DNA of 64,000 nucleotides from Drosophila miranda. Lineage: Eukaryota > Arthropoda > Insecta > Diptera > Drosophilidae. The first letter of the stretch is position 1, and every line of letters starts with the position of its first letter. The position numbers and the translations under genes are program-made. The notes below the pieces were generated by a model that saw nothing but the letters and a program-made list of their open reading frames with translations, was not told the DNA's origin and ran no database searches. Location: positions 992,001-1,056,000 of the forward strand of contig NC_046674.1 in NCBI RefSeq assembly GCF_003369915.1, given 5' to 3'. Shown here one piece after another: positions 45,827-57,877 of the stretch.

Positions 45827-47619
45827 AGGGGAGCGCCCAGCTTCCTTGGAGCCTTCCTGCCAAAATGGCAGGGCTAACTTGCGTTGGAGAAAGAATTTGC
45901 ATTTCGGTTTTGTCATTTTTCATGTTAACATGTTGCCTAGCACCACCTCATCGAATTCTGCATCCAAGCGCCTGCATCCGGTCCCAGAAGTCGGGATCGT
46001 TGCGATCGATGAACCCAAAGCAAATGTGTAACATGTAACACCATCCGTGCTAATTGTTGTAGCTCTTTTTTATTATTTGTGAATAAAAACAAGTGTTAAC
46101 AAAAGGAAACATCTAAATTTGCATATTACGTGTGCGTGAACAATTTGTTGTCGCTGAACCTTCCGACTTTTGCATTTGCATTTGCATATATATTTTATTT
46201 GGGCAATCGCCCATCGAATCCGAATCGATTTCACGCGTGGAAATGACATTTTAGAATCGGTAATTTCGGTTGTGTGTTTCCGTCTACAAATATGGGCAAG
46301 ATTCAACAATGAGAATCTGCTCTTAATGAGAGGTAACCTCACAGGTTTCTCTACTCTTTTAATACTGCCTTCACAGCCCCAAAATTTTTTCAAAAGTGGA
46401 ATGGTAGTACTAAATACGGCCATTGCTCAGAGAGCAGCCGACGCCAGCCATACTCACAATCGAAAAGTGAATGCCCGCGAATGCAGAAACAAAATACATG
46501 TCGTATGCGTGACTCAAAGAGTTTGGGGATATAGTATTGGCGTGCCCACCTTTGTTTCGAGCACAATCAGCTGCCGATACATACTTATCTGTTGAATCGC
46601 ACAAGTCAGAGTGAAACCCACAGAAAAATATCAACCGAAACTCATTTCTTGTGCATTACTTTCACAATTTTATTGAGTACAATACGTTTTTATGGAATAT
46701 GTAGCACGCGAGGAGACTGCTCCCAGCAATGCTATCTATTATCAAGTTACATTTGAGGGGTTAGTAGATCGTACTATATGTATCTAATGGTAAAAGAGCT
46801 TCGCTAAGCCACCAGCAAAACGGTTGGTTAAAATACTTGAGTGTGTGTAAGCGTCGTTGGGTTCAAGATATGTGTTACAGTTCGAATCAGGCAATAGGGG
46901 TGGACGTTATTGGATGGTTCTGTGGCTTGGTGTCTTGTCTTGTGATGTGGTTTAAGTAAAATCTATTAAGTGTCTGGTGTAATTTGATGTGTGTATTTTG
47001 TTACAATTGTTGCGTGGTTCACAGAACATTTATAGCCTATCTAGTTAGTACGTATATAAATATGTAATATTATTTCTGAAGCTAGCCCTGTTAGTGCGTA
47101 ATTATGGTGATTATAGTGAAATACACATTGTATACATTCATGTGATATTCTTTATAAATACAAAAAAAAGGAATTACATGGCGAACATATTAAAGAACTC
47201 AAATAGTAAAATTTATTAATAACCAATGGAGTGCAGTTGGACTTGGTTGTGGTTCATATTTTTTCTTGGTTAGTTTTGCTAAACTTCTGCAGCTTCGGAT
47301 CTCTCTTATTTCGTCCTGTCGTGGCGGGGCGTGGCGTGGCCGCAAGCTCTCACCGTGGACAGTAGGAGGTGTTGGTGTTGCTTGCTGTAGTGGTGACTAA
47401 TCTCTCATATGGCGAGGCATATAAAATTGTCCAGTACCTGTTACGGGAGCTCGCCGATCCGATCCGATCCACGCCTCTTTGCTGCCTTTTCTTCCTTTTT
47501 GTTCTCTCCAACTTCCATCAATTTCTCAGTTACATAAAATTAGCTCTAGAACTACAAATAATACATGGAACACTAAACTAAAAATAAATTTGGCGTGGCT
47601 AAGGGCCAGCACAAAACAC
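45827..47619. other. Convergent 3' UTRs of cytochrome b5 reductase and Cyclin A
   Basis: The reductase 3' UTR reaches AATAAA at 46082-46087. On the minus strand AATAAA words near 47217-47212 and 46674-46669 are candidate Cyclin A poly(A) signals, implying a 0.4 or 0.95 kb 3' UTR. This span is UGU-rich on the Cyclin A strand, as expected for a post-transcriptionally controlled mRNA, but I claim no specific site. No further gene seen. Confidence 0.5.
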
Positions 47620-50600
47620 TTAAAACAAATTAACTTCCGATTTGGAATTGATCTCTGGCTCCTCCTGTTTCTGCTTGGCCATGTAGCCCTGCAAGAGCTG
47701 ATCAAAATCTTTCTCATTCAGCTGGATTGTCTCGATGGAAGCCACCTTCTTGTACCTGCGGGGGATGTATTAGGATTAGCAATCATGATCATCATGACAT
47801 CATCGTTCGCGACATACTTATCCCTATTGTACTTTTCCCGAATGGCCTGGGTGTTGAGCTCCTTGCTCGTGTTGTGCGTTTGGCACAGCTCCAGCACCAC
47901 AGTCTTCAAGTCCTCTAGTTTGTAGGTAGTGATCTCCTCTAGACGCGGAGTCCAGATCTCCATGCCCAGTATGTGACGCGACAAGGCGAGCGCAGCGGCC
48001 GACGTCAGCGACGGCAAGTGCTCCAAGTACAGTTCTCCCTGCATAAGCGCCAGCTCGCACAGGAACTGGGAATCGAAACGAGCACAAGTTCAAACATTAG
48101 AGATGTATAAAGCCATCACTCCCGTAGTAGAAACCCACCAGAGTCAGACTCTTCAGCTTCTCGGGCATGTCGCACATCACAGAGTACGTGTTGATAAACA
48201 CATAGGCCGTTGGGGTGCACAGATCGAAGGAGAGCGTCTTCAGGATGACCTGCTCCATCCGCAGCACTTGCGACTTGGTGTAGCTGTCGTCGGTGAGGAA
48301 GACAAACTCACCCACATCTGGTGGATAGATCTCCTCGTATTTCCTGCAAAGAACAGTTCCATGAAGATGTGGACGTTCAAATAGCAATCGAAGTGCTACT
48401 TTACTTACGAGGCAATGTACATGGCTGCAGTGCCAACCAACTGGAGCTTTGGACGCACGACTGCCATCTGGCTGAGGAAGCGGTCAAGGTAGGAGACCGA
48501 CAGATAGAGGGTCTCCGTGTCCAGCTTATACTCCTCCGACACCTCCACCAGCCAATCGACCAGGATCGAGCGCATATTGTAGTTAATGTCCTTCTGCTTG
48601 CGCATGTACTCACGCTTAGGACGACGTTTTTTCTGAAAATGATGATCGATTAGTTTGGCGAGCCATAATTCTTTAGAATGAGCCATTAAAAGGTGTGCAA
48701 TGAGAAGAGGAAACCTGACATAATCGCAAACAGATTTCGTTCAGAATCGTTTCGGCTCGCTCACGGGTACATAATTCTACGAATCTCGTGTTTGCCATGC
48801 TACCCATTAGGATTCCTAATCTTTCAGAGAACTTCAAAGATGAACTGTTAGTTTTGATATTATACCAAAATCCCCGCGACTCCATTACACCCCGAAGCCA
48901 AGGGGTATCTCACGCATGACCAAATCTTTTGGGAACCCAGAAAGCTGACAAAAACTCCACTCCCTGCCATGGGAAGTGCGGTCAGAGAAAGAGAGAATCG
49001 AATTTACTAATTTGTATTTGTTTATTGGTTATTTCGTGGTACGTGAGCGGCATTCAAAATCCCATCGAAACGGGGAAATCATTTGCAAAACGCCAATACA
49101 GGGAATATATACATAAGGTGTCTATTTAATGTTGGCTTTAACGATTATTGGACACGTCAAGCGCCAGGCGGGCACAGCGGTACAGGCAAAGTTTGGAAAA
49201 GAATCTGCATTTCTCTATACGTAATTGAGATGGTATCTATGGCGGGAAACTGCGGCTGGGGGCAGGGGGCAGCGAGTGGGGGGGAATCATAGGAGTGAGG
49301 CGTCAAACGACAAACAAACTAAGCAACTAAGAGGCGGAACAGCCGGCAACCGGGCAACAGGGCAACCGGGCAAACAAACTCAAACCCCGAATCAGAGTCA
49401 AATATTTGCTTTCAGTGAGAGAAACACCTTCAGATCCGAAAAATCTTGCAAGAGTTATTTTCAGGAGTATATATATTTTGTATTTGTATTGTATTTCGAA
49501 GCAGCCACAGGATGACTCTCAAGCTGGGTATCTGTACGAAGGAGGACCTCAACGAGGCCATGAAGCTGCAGAAGCGCGAGCAGTACGAGGAGGAGCGCAA
49601 AAAGCGCATTTTCAACGCCAAGCAGCGTCTGTACGGGGTGAGTCCTGGGACGGGAGGGCAGGCTTTCTGTGTCCATGTTCGGGAATCACACTCCTCGTCC
49701 TCGGCCTCCTCCTCCGATTGTTTTGCAGCTGGACCTCGCCACGCTGGAGCGTCAGATCATGGAGAAGAACAAGCAGCGTAGCGTGCAGCTGGAATGCGAT
49801 AAGCGGTACGAGGATCAGGAGCAGCTGCAGAAGCGGCTGATCGCGTCCAAGGAGAAGGAGCTGGACATGCAGAAGCGCGTGGCCAACTCGGACCTCAACT
49901 ACTACCGCTGCCGTTACCAGAGAAAGGAGCAGCGCCGCGAGTTCGACCTGAACGACCCCAACTTTCTTAAGAAGGCAAAGCCCATGCGCATCGCCGATGA
50001 CGACATTACGTTGGGCATCTCCAGTGCCCAGATCTTCTCCGGCGAGGATCTGTACAACAACGACCGCAAGGTGCGCCAGCGTGAGCAGCAGCGCGCCTGG
50101 CTGGACCAGCAGGTGCTGGAGCGCAAGCAGGCAGAGGAGGCCCGTCGCCAGGCGGATCGCATGCTGATGGAGAACATCAACTGCCGCGACAAGCACCTGG
50201 AGGAGATGGCCAAGTCGGAGCATGTGATGCGCAACCAGGTCATCCAAAAGGTGCGCGAGTTCAACATCAATCTGGCCAAGCAGAAGCGGGTGGGCCGCGA
50301 TCAGGCCAAGCGGGAGAAGCACGAGGACGATATGGCCGAGATATACAACATGCTGTCCAGCGACATGCTCACCGAGAACCCCGACGTGGCCCAGTCGCGC
50401 ACCGATCCCAACAAGAAGATCGCCTTCATGTACCGCGGCATGACGCCCGAGGAGTTGCGCGCCTTCCGCAAGGGCCAGGAGCAGCAGCTCCTGGAGGCGG
50501 CCCAGCGCAAGACCGAGGCACAGCTCATGGACAAGCAGTGGGAGCAGTATGCCATCAACATGGACCGCACTCTGATGCTCAAGCAGATCGAGGTCGACCG

Positions 50601-52954
50601 CCGGCGCAAGGACCAGTTCGATGATCTGATGCGGGCCAACGCCAAGCTGGCGGTGGAGCAGGACGAGCAGCGCAAGAACTCGCTCGAGCAGCTCAACAAT
50701 GCCGTCTTCGAAGACTTCTACGATCAGTTCAACAAGAATTCCCGCTAGTTTATATCAGACACACACACACACACGTTCCAAGCAGTCCGACCCTTCTCCG
50801 TGGCCCGGGCCCGGCTAGGAAGTCGCCCCAGTTCCAGTTGCAGCACTGCAGAGAACCGTGGCGGCTTCCCAGTCGCGCCTAGGACACCAGAAACCACAAT
50901 GAAATTTTTAACAGTTTAAAATGTAATCCACAGTTATCCACAGATCAATCGTTCGTTGGGCCAGTCTTGTTAGAAATTCAATTAGAAAATACAATTCAGC
51001 AGAAAATATCAAGCAGCTGTGGTTTGGAACCTTGGTTGGGACTGTATGTACCTTTCTGACATTATATTTGAGTCCAATTGGAGTTCAACAACCGAAAAGT
51101 GTTTTCTATCCCGTTCTTCCGGATATCTCAGCGGATAATGGGGTGTCCGGCCTGTTACATATGTAGGTACATTTTCTTGTGCAGGGCAGGGAAAAAACAG
51201 AAACCGAGTCAGGAAAAAGAGACAGAGGATAATACTCTCTACTCAAAGACAGGGCAGCGACGCGTGAAGCAACAGCAACCGCTCTTCGGGGTGCAGTCCG
51301 TGTCTTTCTGTCTCCCTCTGCGCCTGCGTGCACACACACGGACACAACACATGTGAGGAAGAGCACGGGGAGGGGGGTAACTAACAACAGGGGGAAGGTT
51401 CCCTTCAGATGACAATTTTCCTTATCTTTGAGGAAAATCTTTGTGGAATTGTCGTGTTACGTTATTGCTCGGAGAAACACACCCCCCGATGTGCTCTGCT
51501 CTCCAACCAAAACCACTTACCTCGCTCTCGTGGAAGTTCTTCAATATGTCCATCTGGTACTGCACCACCTCGAAGAATCGCTGGCGGTCGTTCCGGGGTG
51601 GCAGCTCCTTAGCCTGGACACCGGGGGCAGCTCCACACTGTGGGCCCTGGGCCGGGCTTTCGTCAATGGCGCTGCTGGCCTCGATGATCGAACGATCGAC
51701 AGACATAGGCGACATGACGTCGGTAACGGACATGGGGGTCCCCTCGAGGTCATATTCGTGCTGGATGGAGTACTCCTTGGGAGCCGCATTGCTGTACGGA
51801 AGGTTGAGAGTTAAGGAATGGGGCATAAACGGAAAGAGTCCTGAGGATACTCACTACTTGGCGTCGTACTGATTCTCCTTGTCGTCGGCAGAGGAATGCC
51901 CCTTGGCGGCGACCGGCGGCACCACCTGCGTGTCGATGTTATCCTCGTACACAGAGAATGTCTTAAACTGCTCCACCACGGGCACAACGTTCGATTTCTT
52001 CACGGCCAGGCCAGTGTAGTCAGTGTTCTCGTCCGTATTGACGTTCTTTACGTCGCGTAAGAATTGCTGTAACGTAACACACAAATACAAACGTTAATTT
52101 GGATGACATTGCGCGAGTGTGCCGTGTGCCTTAGACTGTGTGAGAAGGGGGTAACGATTACAGCAACAGTGCACCAACCGCGGCTCTCTCGCTCTTTTCC
52201 TTTCGCTGGAATAATCCTGTTACGTCTCATGCTGCTGCTGTGCGCGCCTTTGAGTGGCTTCTCACAGTGTGCGATAGTATTAGTGTGCGTTGTAATTGTA
52301 TTTGCCATCTCTCTCTCTCTATTTCTCCTTGAAAAAGGCGCGCAAACTGTTGCAATTGCATGGATGTGCAATTTCTAGGTTAGTTTTAGGTTAGGCGCGA
52401 ACAATTAGCGGAAGTTATCTCCCGAGTGAAAGGAGTGGGAACATGCAACCTAATCGCGCATAGCGTTGCGAGAGCGAGACACAAACAGAGAGACAGAGAA
52501 CAACCACCGCAGTCATACTAGCGGATCGAGGCGCTCCCTATGGAAGGAAAGCAGGCAGCTTACACAAACAAAAAAACACACACACACGCACAGAAAGATC
52601 CCACCACCACAACACGCTGTCAGCGAGACAGCAGCTGCATTAGAATGCGCACAGCACAAAAAAAAACAACAACAAAAAGGACAGACTGGAAGAATGGAAA
52701 TAACTGTGCTATTCGGGACTTACCATTTTCCCTGATGGCGCTGGATGAGCACGCTGCACATTTCCATTGTTGTTGTGGGTATTAAGCACAGCAAAATTGG
52801 CGCGGGGGCCCAGTGCAACCTTCTCCTTAATACCGCCGATCACGGCCAGGGGCTGCTTGATGGCACCCATATTCTTTTCCTTCAGGACAGCCGGCCCAGT
52901 TTTGGCCGGGTTCTCCTTGTTGTTAGGGTCGTTGTGTATTTGGAAACTGGCCAT
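47620..52954 (-). CDS. CycA: Cyclin A
   Basis: Seven exons, 52954-52724, 52066-51855, 51791-51521, 48632-48409, 48343-48139, 48065-47818 and 47755-47620, give 508 residues. The N-terminus [16 protein letters not shown] holds a KEN box, and PRANFAVLN is the destruction-box region, both for APC/C-driven proteolysis. The cyclin box starts [20 protein letters not shown] (MRAIL-type docking patch), followed by the second cyclin fold ([16 protein letters not shown]) and a tail ending SEVNLF. It activates Cdk1 for S-phase and mitotic entry. Intron 3 (51520-48633) is 2.9 kb and contains an opposite-strand gene. A TTTTTACAG at about 52979 suggests an untranslated upstream exon. An M1BP-like promoter lies near 53465. 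Confidence 0.96.
48633..49511. other. Cyclin A intron 3, left part; upstream of the nested gene
   Basis: No coding exon was seen. G-rich runs near 49255-49285 and GGCAAC repeats near 49340-49375 lie just upstream of the RIB43A-family start and may be its promoter or 5' UTR. Confidence 0.45.
49512..50748 (+). CDS. RIB43A-family microtubule inner protein (RIBC1/2 type), nested in CycA
   Basis: Two exons, 49512-49637 and 49729-50748, give 381 residues, almost the length of human RIBC2. The start [20 protein letters not shown] leads into near-continuous Glu/Lys/Arg/Gln coiled coil with the family signatures [28 protein letters not shown] and the C-terminal [16 protein letters not shown]43A proteins lie inside doublet microtubules of cilia and flagella (ribbon region of the A tubule); in flies expression would be expected in testis and ciliated neurons. 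It sits entirely within Cyclin A intron 3 on the opposite strand. It has its own intron, so it did not arrive as a simple processed copy. Confidence 0.9.
50749..51520. other. Cyclin A intron 3, right part
   Basis: Probable 3' UTR of the nested RIB43A-family gene with a short CA run (50759-50774), then intronic DNA. No AATAAA close to the stop was noticed. No additional gene seen. Confidence 0.4.
52067..52723 (-). other. Cyclin A intron 1
   Basis: A 657-base intron between Cyclin A coding exons 1 and 2, with CT, CA and poly-A runs. Nothing coding was recognised. Confidence 0.55.
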
Positions 52955-53464
52955 TTTTGCCTCTAATTCAGCTTCCTTGCTGTAAAAATGGTGACTACTT
53001 TACGCGTTTCTCTCTATCTTGTTCGCCTCTGCTGCGATATTTATTAAGCGTCGTTCGCGTCTGTGGCTTCTCTTCGGCTTGTCGTCGTCTCGCTTTCTTA
53101 TGCTCGACGGTCGCACCAACACATACACACTGCTATGCTCAGCGCACACATTTACATTTACTCAAAGGCAAATTGTATCATTAAAACCTGACGCTGGATG
53201 GCAGCAAAATTTAAAATACACTCGAAGTTTACACAATTTACGCAGAATTAATTTGACTATCAATTTTTACAACAAATTTGCGTCTCGCCAGCGCTGGAAT
53301 AATTTGTTTTCTCGATTTCTAGACTACGCTCGCACTGACTTTATTTTGAGCTCCGACGCCGTCAACAAATTTTTACTTATGCTGGGGCTGGGGCTGTCAA
53401 GGTCTCAGGCGCTGGCAAATGGCAATTGAAAAAAATGTTTGATTTTTTCCCGGTCACTTCTCGG

Positions 53465-53520
53465 CAATGTGACCGTGTATTTATCGTATACGGTCTGACT
53501 CTCAGAAATATACCGAAAAA
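53465..53520 (-). promoter_or_regulatory. M1BP-like motif and TACCG block of the Cyclin A promoter
   Basis: On the minus strand 53474-53465 reads GGTCACATTG, one mismatch from motif 1. Directly upstream is a TACCG-type block (GTCTGACTCTCAGAAATATACC on the plus strand is split over 53491-53512). The arrangement mirrors that in front of Pi3K68D, also on the minus strand. About 500 bases separate it from the Cyclin A ATG. Confidence 0.5.
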
Positions 53521-53760
53521 TACTGCCCACTGAAGCCGCCTCTATTTGAACAGTTCAACGACTTGAGGTAAGTGTCGAAAATTAATAGTGTTTGTTAGTT
53601 CTTCTGGTAGATCCGTCCTATCCTTCTTCTGAAAATAAAATATACTATGCTTTTCAGCTGAGCTGCACTAAAATTTTTAAACTCTCATTATTTTCGGTAG
53701 AATACTAAAATGCCCCCTTGGTCAACAATAAGTTAATCGTTCTCCGTCAAGGATTGGAAA
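53520..53760 (+). mobile_element. hAT 3'-end fragment B
   Basis: It begins GCCCACTGAAGCC and carries CAGTTCAACGACTTGAG and CACTAAAATTTTTAAA, matching the C-terminal codons and 3' flank of the hAT relic at 36950-37130. No coding domain is kept. It lies about 0.5 kb upstream of the Cyclin A start codon. Confidence 0.55.
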
Positions 53761-54084
53761 CCATATTCCTCGATTTTTATATTCGATTTGATATTACCAG
53801 CTGGCTAGCACTGCACTACCTGAACACATAATTTCATCCGATTGATAAATCAATTTTCTAAAAGATATGCTATTTTCAAGTACTTATCTTTATTGGATTG
53901 TTAATAAAATGACGTTTTAACAAAGAAGGTCAACAACAATTTCCACAAAACTAATTGTTTGTACATGGTAACTACATGCATATGAATTACATTTGTATGT
54001 AATTATCGAAAGCGACCCCAGAAATATACCAGAATATACCTTCTCACATTCAAAATATACCGTAAATATACCGATGCAAAAGCA
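53761..54084. other. AT-rich spacer with a second TACCG block
   Basis: A TACCG-type block lies at about 54010-54065 (AAATATACCAGAATATACC, AATATACCGTAAATATACCG). Otherwise nothing recognised. Confidence 0.45.
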
Positions 54085-54330
54085 AACTTAGCCCACTGAA
54101 ACCCTTATATTTAAACAGGGGAACAACTTGAGCTAAGCCGCGGAGAACTGTACTGTTTGTAAAGTCTTCATGTAGATTCAACCTTTCTCTTCCCCTAAAA
54201 ACAAAATTACCACGTTCGATTTATTATTTTCGTATAGTGTATTAGAATACGCACTGGTCGAGAATGGGTTAATCGTTCCCTGCTTACGATCAGAAATTAT
54301 TTCCCTGATTTTGATATTCGGTTGAATAAA
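54085..54330 (+). mobile_element. hAT 3'-end fragment C
   Basis: It begins AAACTTAGCCCACTGAAACC and shares the TTTAAACAG, AACTTGAG, GTAGATTCA and TTATTATTTTCG words with fragments at 36950 and 53520. It shares with fragment B a further TTAATCGTTC region, so B and C extend further 3' than the copy at 36950. Confidence 0.55.
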
Positions 54331-54544
54331 GTATTGTGGGCTAGTTTCCGATATTAATTACAATAAAATGAAAGCAACCAAAGTTTGGATGTCTACAAAG
54401 TCGAAATATTCCTTATATCATACAATTATTTGTTTAAACACAGCGAAATTACAAAACAGCTGACTGCGTGTTGTTTAATTAAATATTTTCTTTGTCCGAA
54501 CTGAATAATCTTATATACAGCTTAAGATTTATTTACCATTCAAA

Positions 54545-55127
54545 ATGGATGAAAGGGAACAATCCCAGCTGACTGCCAGGTAACAATGATACCATTGTTT
54601 TCCCCCAACCCACTCTGACGACCCAATCCCTAATCGCGCTACCGTTACAACTACATCGAGAGCCACGAGCTTCTTGTACTAGGCTTGAAATAAAATGTAT
54701 GTTTCATTTGTTTTCTTGTTGCCCAATTCTATACTATTATATTCTATTGCCAGGGCAGCCATACAGCTGGTAAATATTTCGGCCACTAATTTTCGCTCTC
54801 GTCCTTATCAGTGTGATGCGGAGAGGAAGTCGTGCAGAAACGAAGGCCGAGCTTTGATTCGCCTACGCTGCTCTGCTGCACCGCCCTCATCACCCTCTTT
54901 GAGCCCCCCACGCTACTGCAGCTCTCCACGCACATTTGTCGCGACACTAACTACTTCGTTCTCGTTCTTTTCAGTGATATTGGGAGAGATAAGACGCGCG
55001 GAAACGTACATACATATGCCGGTTTCAAAGCAGAGCTTTGGGCCGCCCACGCTGCTGCATTCTTATCACGTCTAAGGCCCCCTCATGTGGAAAAGGGAAA
55101 AGATTTCAATCCGAGCTATAATTAATT
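54545..55127 (+). other. Possible short gene or gene relic
   Basis: An ATG at 54545 opens MDEREQSQLTAR to a donor (AG/GTAACA, about 54582). A good acceptor (TTCTATTGCCAG, about 54753) continues in phase with AAIQLVNISATNFRSRPYQC. That frame then becomes Ser/Pro-rich, while another frame from about 54830 reads protein-like to FNPSYN and a stop at about 55125. The two frames could be joined by a missed intron, or the locus may be decayed. Not recognised. Confidence 0.35.
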
Positions 55128-56555
55128 TTTAATTTAGTTTTTTTTTAAATTAAAAACAACAACTCAACAAAAGGAGACAGCAAATAATATTCAACAGAAA
55201 CGCAACAAAGCAAACAGCAAATAATATTCAACGCTACAGAATTATGGGAACAGGTGAGTCTTTCTGTTTTAATTTACTCTGTATAATGTTTGTTTGTTTT
55301 TCGAGTTTTATTTAGATATATATATTTTTCATACATCCTCGTATTTCCTCCTTTTCCCCTTTCTCATTTATAGGGTTTTTTTTGTATCAGATAATATTAA
55401 AGGGGAATTCAAACCGTGTTCTAAGTACATGCGGTACATATAATGTGGGGACGGGCTCTTCAGTTTTACTCGTAGTAGTACAACCATCCTGAACGTCCAA
55501 TATTTGCATATCATTAAGCTCACCTCTGATTAATCACTAATGCAATTTCGGTGTCAGTATTTGCGATTTTGAAGCCTTTCTCATCCTCACGGAAGGCCAT
55601 TCGAGGAGTCATGCCTTTTAAGCGCCTTTTCTGGATGGAAGCGCTCCAGAAGGACACTTAGACAGCGGCGCTGCAGATGCTTACCGCCTGGGCACAGAAC
55701 AAAGCGCCGCAGGACTTCTGTGTCGGACCCAGTTGCATGCGTCCTATGTGCGCTCTAAATGAAATTTGTATGCATGTATGACAGCGCCCGACCATTGTGC
55801 CCTACCTGGATCCTATCGGTCGGTGTGCACTTATGTTGACTCACTGCAAGATCGGGTACGTGGGGTATTTTCGCTTGGTCTAGGGATTTTAAACACTCAC
55901 ACACACGTTTTTGCGTAACTCCCATTGTTTATGCAATTCGGTAGTGTGTCGTGTCTTAGGCTGGCCAAGATGTTTCCGGTGCAGCAGTTGCTGACCATCT
56001 TCCCGCGAACAAAGGCCGCACTAATACACCTTTTACTTACAGTTTTACAGCTGTCACCAAAGGGATGCAATTCTGCATGGACTACTGCAACACTTGCTCC
56101 CGTCTTTGGATAAATGTACAAATGAAAAATCCTTGGTTTTTATGGATTCATTGTATCATTATAGGTTGCTCGGACTCTACAATTTTAGTAGATGAAGAAG
56201 GGAAATACTTGTTGGATAGGAAAACCATCAAATTTGAAGAATACGCTACGAATCTATACTAAATTGATATCATGTTTAGATACATGCATGCATATATAGA
56301 TGTCCTTGAAATCAACTTATATTTTCTTATATACACGATCGATTGTAACTTTCATGTCATAATCAATAACGATAAAAGGGAATATGATTATATGTACAAC
56401 TAACAATAGAAGCGACTAGACTAGGCTTTTGAAAAGAAAAACGTCATTATTTCTATATGGATACCTCTACGGATAGACGGATTTGTATCTCAACGCTTCA
56501 ATTAATATAGGAAGGAAAGCGTTCTGCTTTCAGCAGTCGTACAAGGGGCACATCC
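55128..56555. other. Intergenic DNA with weak coding candidates
   Basis: A tandem ACAGCAAATAATATTCAAC occurs twice (about 55176 and 55212), followed by an ATGGGAACAG/GTGAGT that could be a first exon. Near 55680-55860 frames contain DFCVGPSCMRPMCALN and DPIGRCALMLTHCKI, resembling cysteine-spaced secreted proteins but interrupted. From about 56040 a frame ends KFEEYATNLY with a stop at 56260-56262 after a possible acceptor (TTTTACAG). None can be assembled with confidence. Confidence 0.3.
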
Positions 56556-57519
56556 TCATGGATCGTTGCGGCAAATTATAGATATCCGACGTGCTTTTGG
56601 TATGGCTGTGCCGAGGAACGTAGAGTGTTCCTTCGACAGTATCTCATGAGTGAAATTGTAGCGAGCCGTGTGGCACATTATGTAGAGCGAGCGCCGCGGG
56701 AGTAGCAGATCTGCGTAGAAGCCATTTTCCAGCAATGCCTCCGGAAAACGCCGATGGCCATATACTGCATCGGAGTCCGGGCTCTTGGCATCCGTCACTG
56801 TCTCCGTGACGGGCTGCTGGTACTTCTGGGCATCTGTGCGCACGAGACGCATTACGCTGTCGCTTAGTAAGCTGATGCCTGAGATGGTGGTGCCGCAGTA
56901 CTGTGAATGAGATGGCGTTGGTTTTGGATGGGCCTTAGCTTGGAATGAACTAATGGCTAAATTTACCCTGGTGCTGTCCACATGCGGCTTGATGACCCCG
57001 TCAGCGGCTAGATCCAGGACATGGATGTAGGGCATTATGGCCCCGTCGAATGCCACTTGGCGCACACGCTCTAGGACATCGCGGTTATGTGGATACCACT
57101 TCTTGCGCTCAGTCTCTCTAAACCCGTGTATGGCCTGCAAGATGGAAATACTTAAGCTGCGCGCCAGACTGGTGCTGGTGGTTAGTTTTTGGTGAACTCA
57201 CGTCGTCCCAGTGATCGAACTCATAGCGCAGCCGGTTCATGTACGGCTCAACCTCTTCGTGGAGCTGTTGCTCCTCCGACTCGGTGATGAAATCCGGGAT
57301 GATGCGCATGTGTTGAACGAACTCCTGCTGCTCCGACTCCGGCCACTTGCCAAAGAATGCAGTCAAGGGGCTTCTGACCTTGCTGCAGGCAGCCGCTAAA
57401 ACCAAACGAACACGTTTCTATTGAACAAGTCTCTATTCAAGTATTTTGTATTACGCACCTTCGGTATGACAGCGCCGGAGGATCTGCCTGATGGGTGAGC
57501 ATCTATTCAGTATTATCAT
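56556..57519 (-). CDS. Alkbh7: Alkbh7, mitochondrial AlkB-type Fe(II)/2-oxoglutarate dioxygenase
   Basis: Four exons, 57519-57459, 57395-57202, 57134-56967 and 56900-56556, give 255 residues (human ALKBH7: 221). The N-terminus MIILNRCSPIRQILRRCH is Arg-rich and non-acidic, as for a mitochondrial targeting peptide. The double-stranded beta-helix core shows the iron ligands in PHVDS (HxD) and the distal His in NFTHEIL, and the 2-oxoglutarate Arg in ARRISIICR. It also has the family motif HGFRETERKKWYPHNRDVL. ALKBH7 acts in the mitochondrial matrix in programmed necrosis and fatty-acid metabolism, and in mammals on mitochondrial RNA. TATCGATA near 57620 is a candidate DRE in its promoter. Confidence 0.9.
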
Positions 57520-57877
57520 GATTTATTTAAAATTTCTTATTTGTTTTCCGAAAGTTACGTGCAAGTGAGAACAGCTGATATTGGCAGGGTTGTCATAGTC
57601 ACCGTTTGTTGTTATCAGCTATCGATATAATGACAGTTGTGTTTGAAATGTTTTGATATCGAATTTAAAAATTGCATTTGGCTGGACTGGCAGCTATTCT
57701 TCGAAACTTCCGAGAAAGCTTATTTATTTAATATAATATATTGCTATTTTTCTATACAGCTGTATAATAGACGGATCAACCTGATTCTGATCAAAACTAG
57801 TTTCCTTCTGTCTGCTGAGGCTTTCATATTTATTAGTGCTCATTCATTCGGGACAAAAGCAAGTGGCACCCATTCTC
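57520..57877. other. Alkbh7 promoter with DRE; 3' end of first Kunitz gene
   Basis: CTATCGATATAATG near 57619-57632 contains a TATCGATA DRE facing Alkbh7. On the minus strand an AATAAA-like word near 57834 would end the Kunitz gene at 57878. No other gene. Confidence 0.5.
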
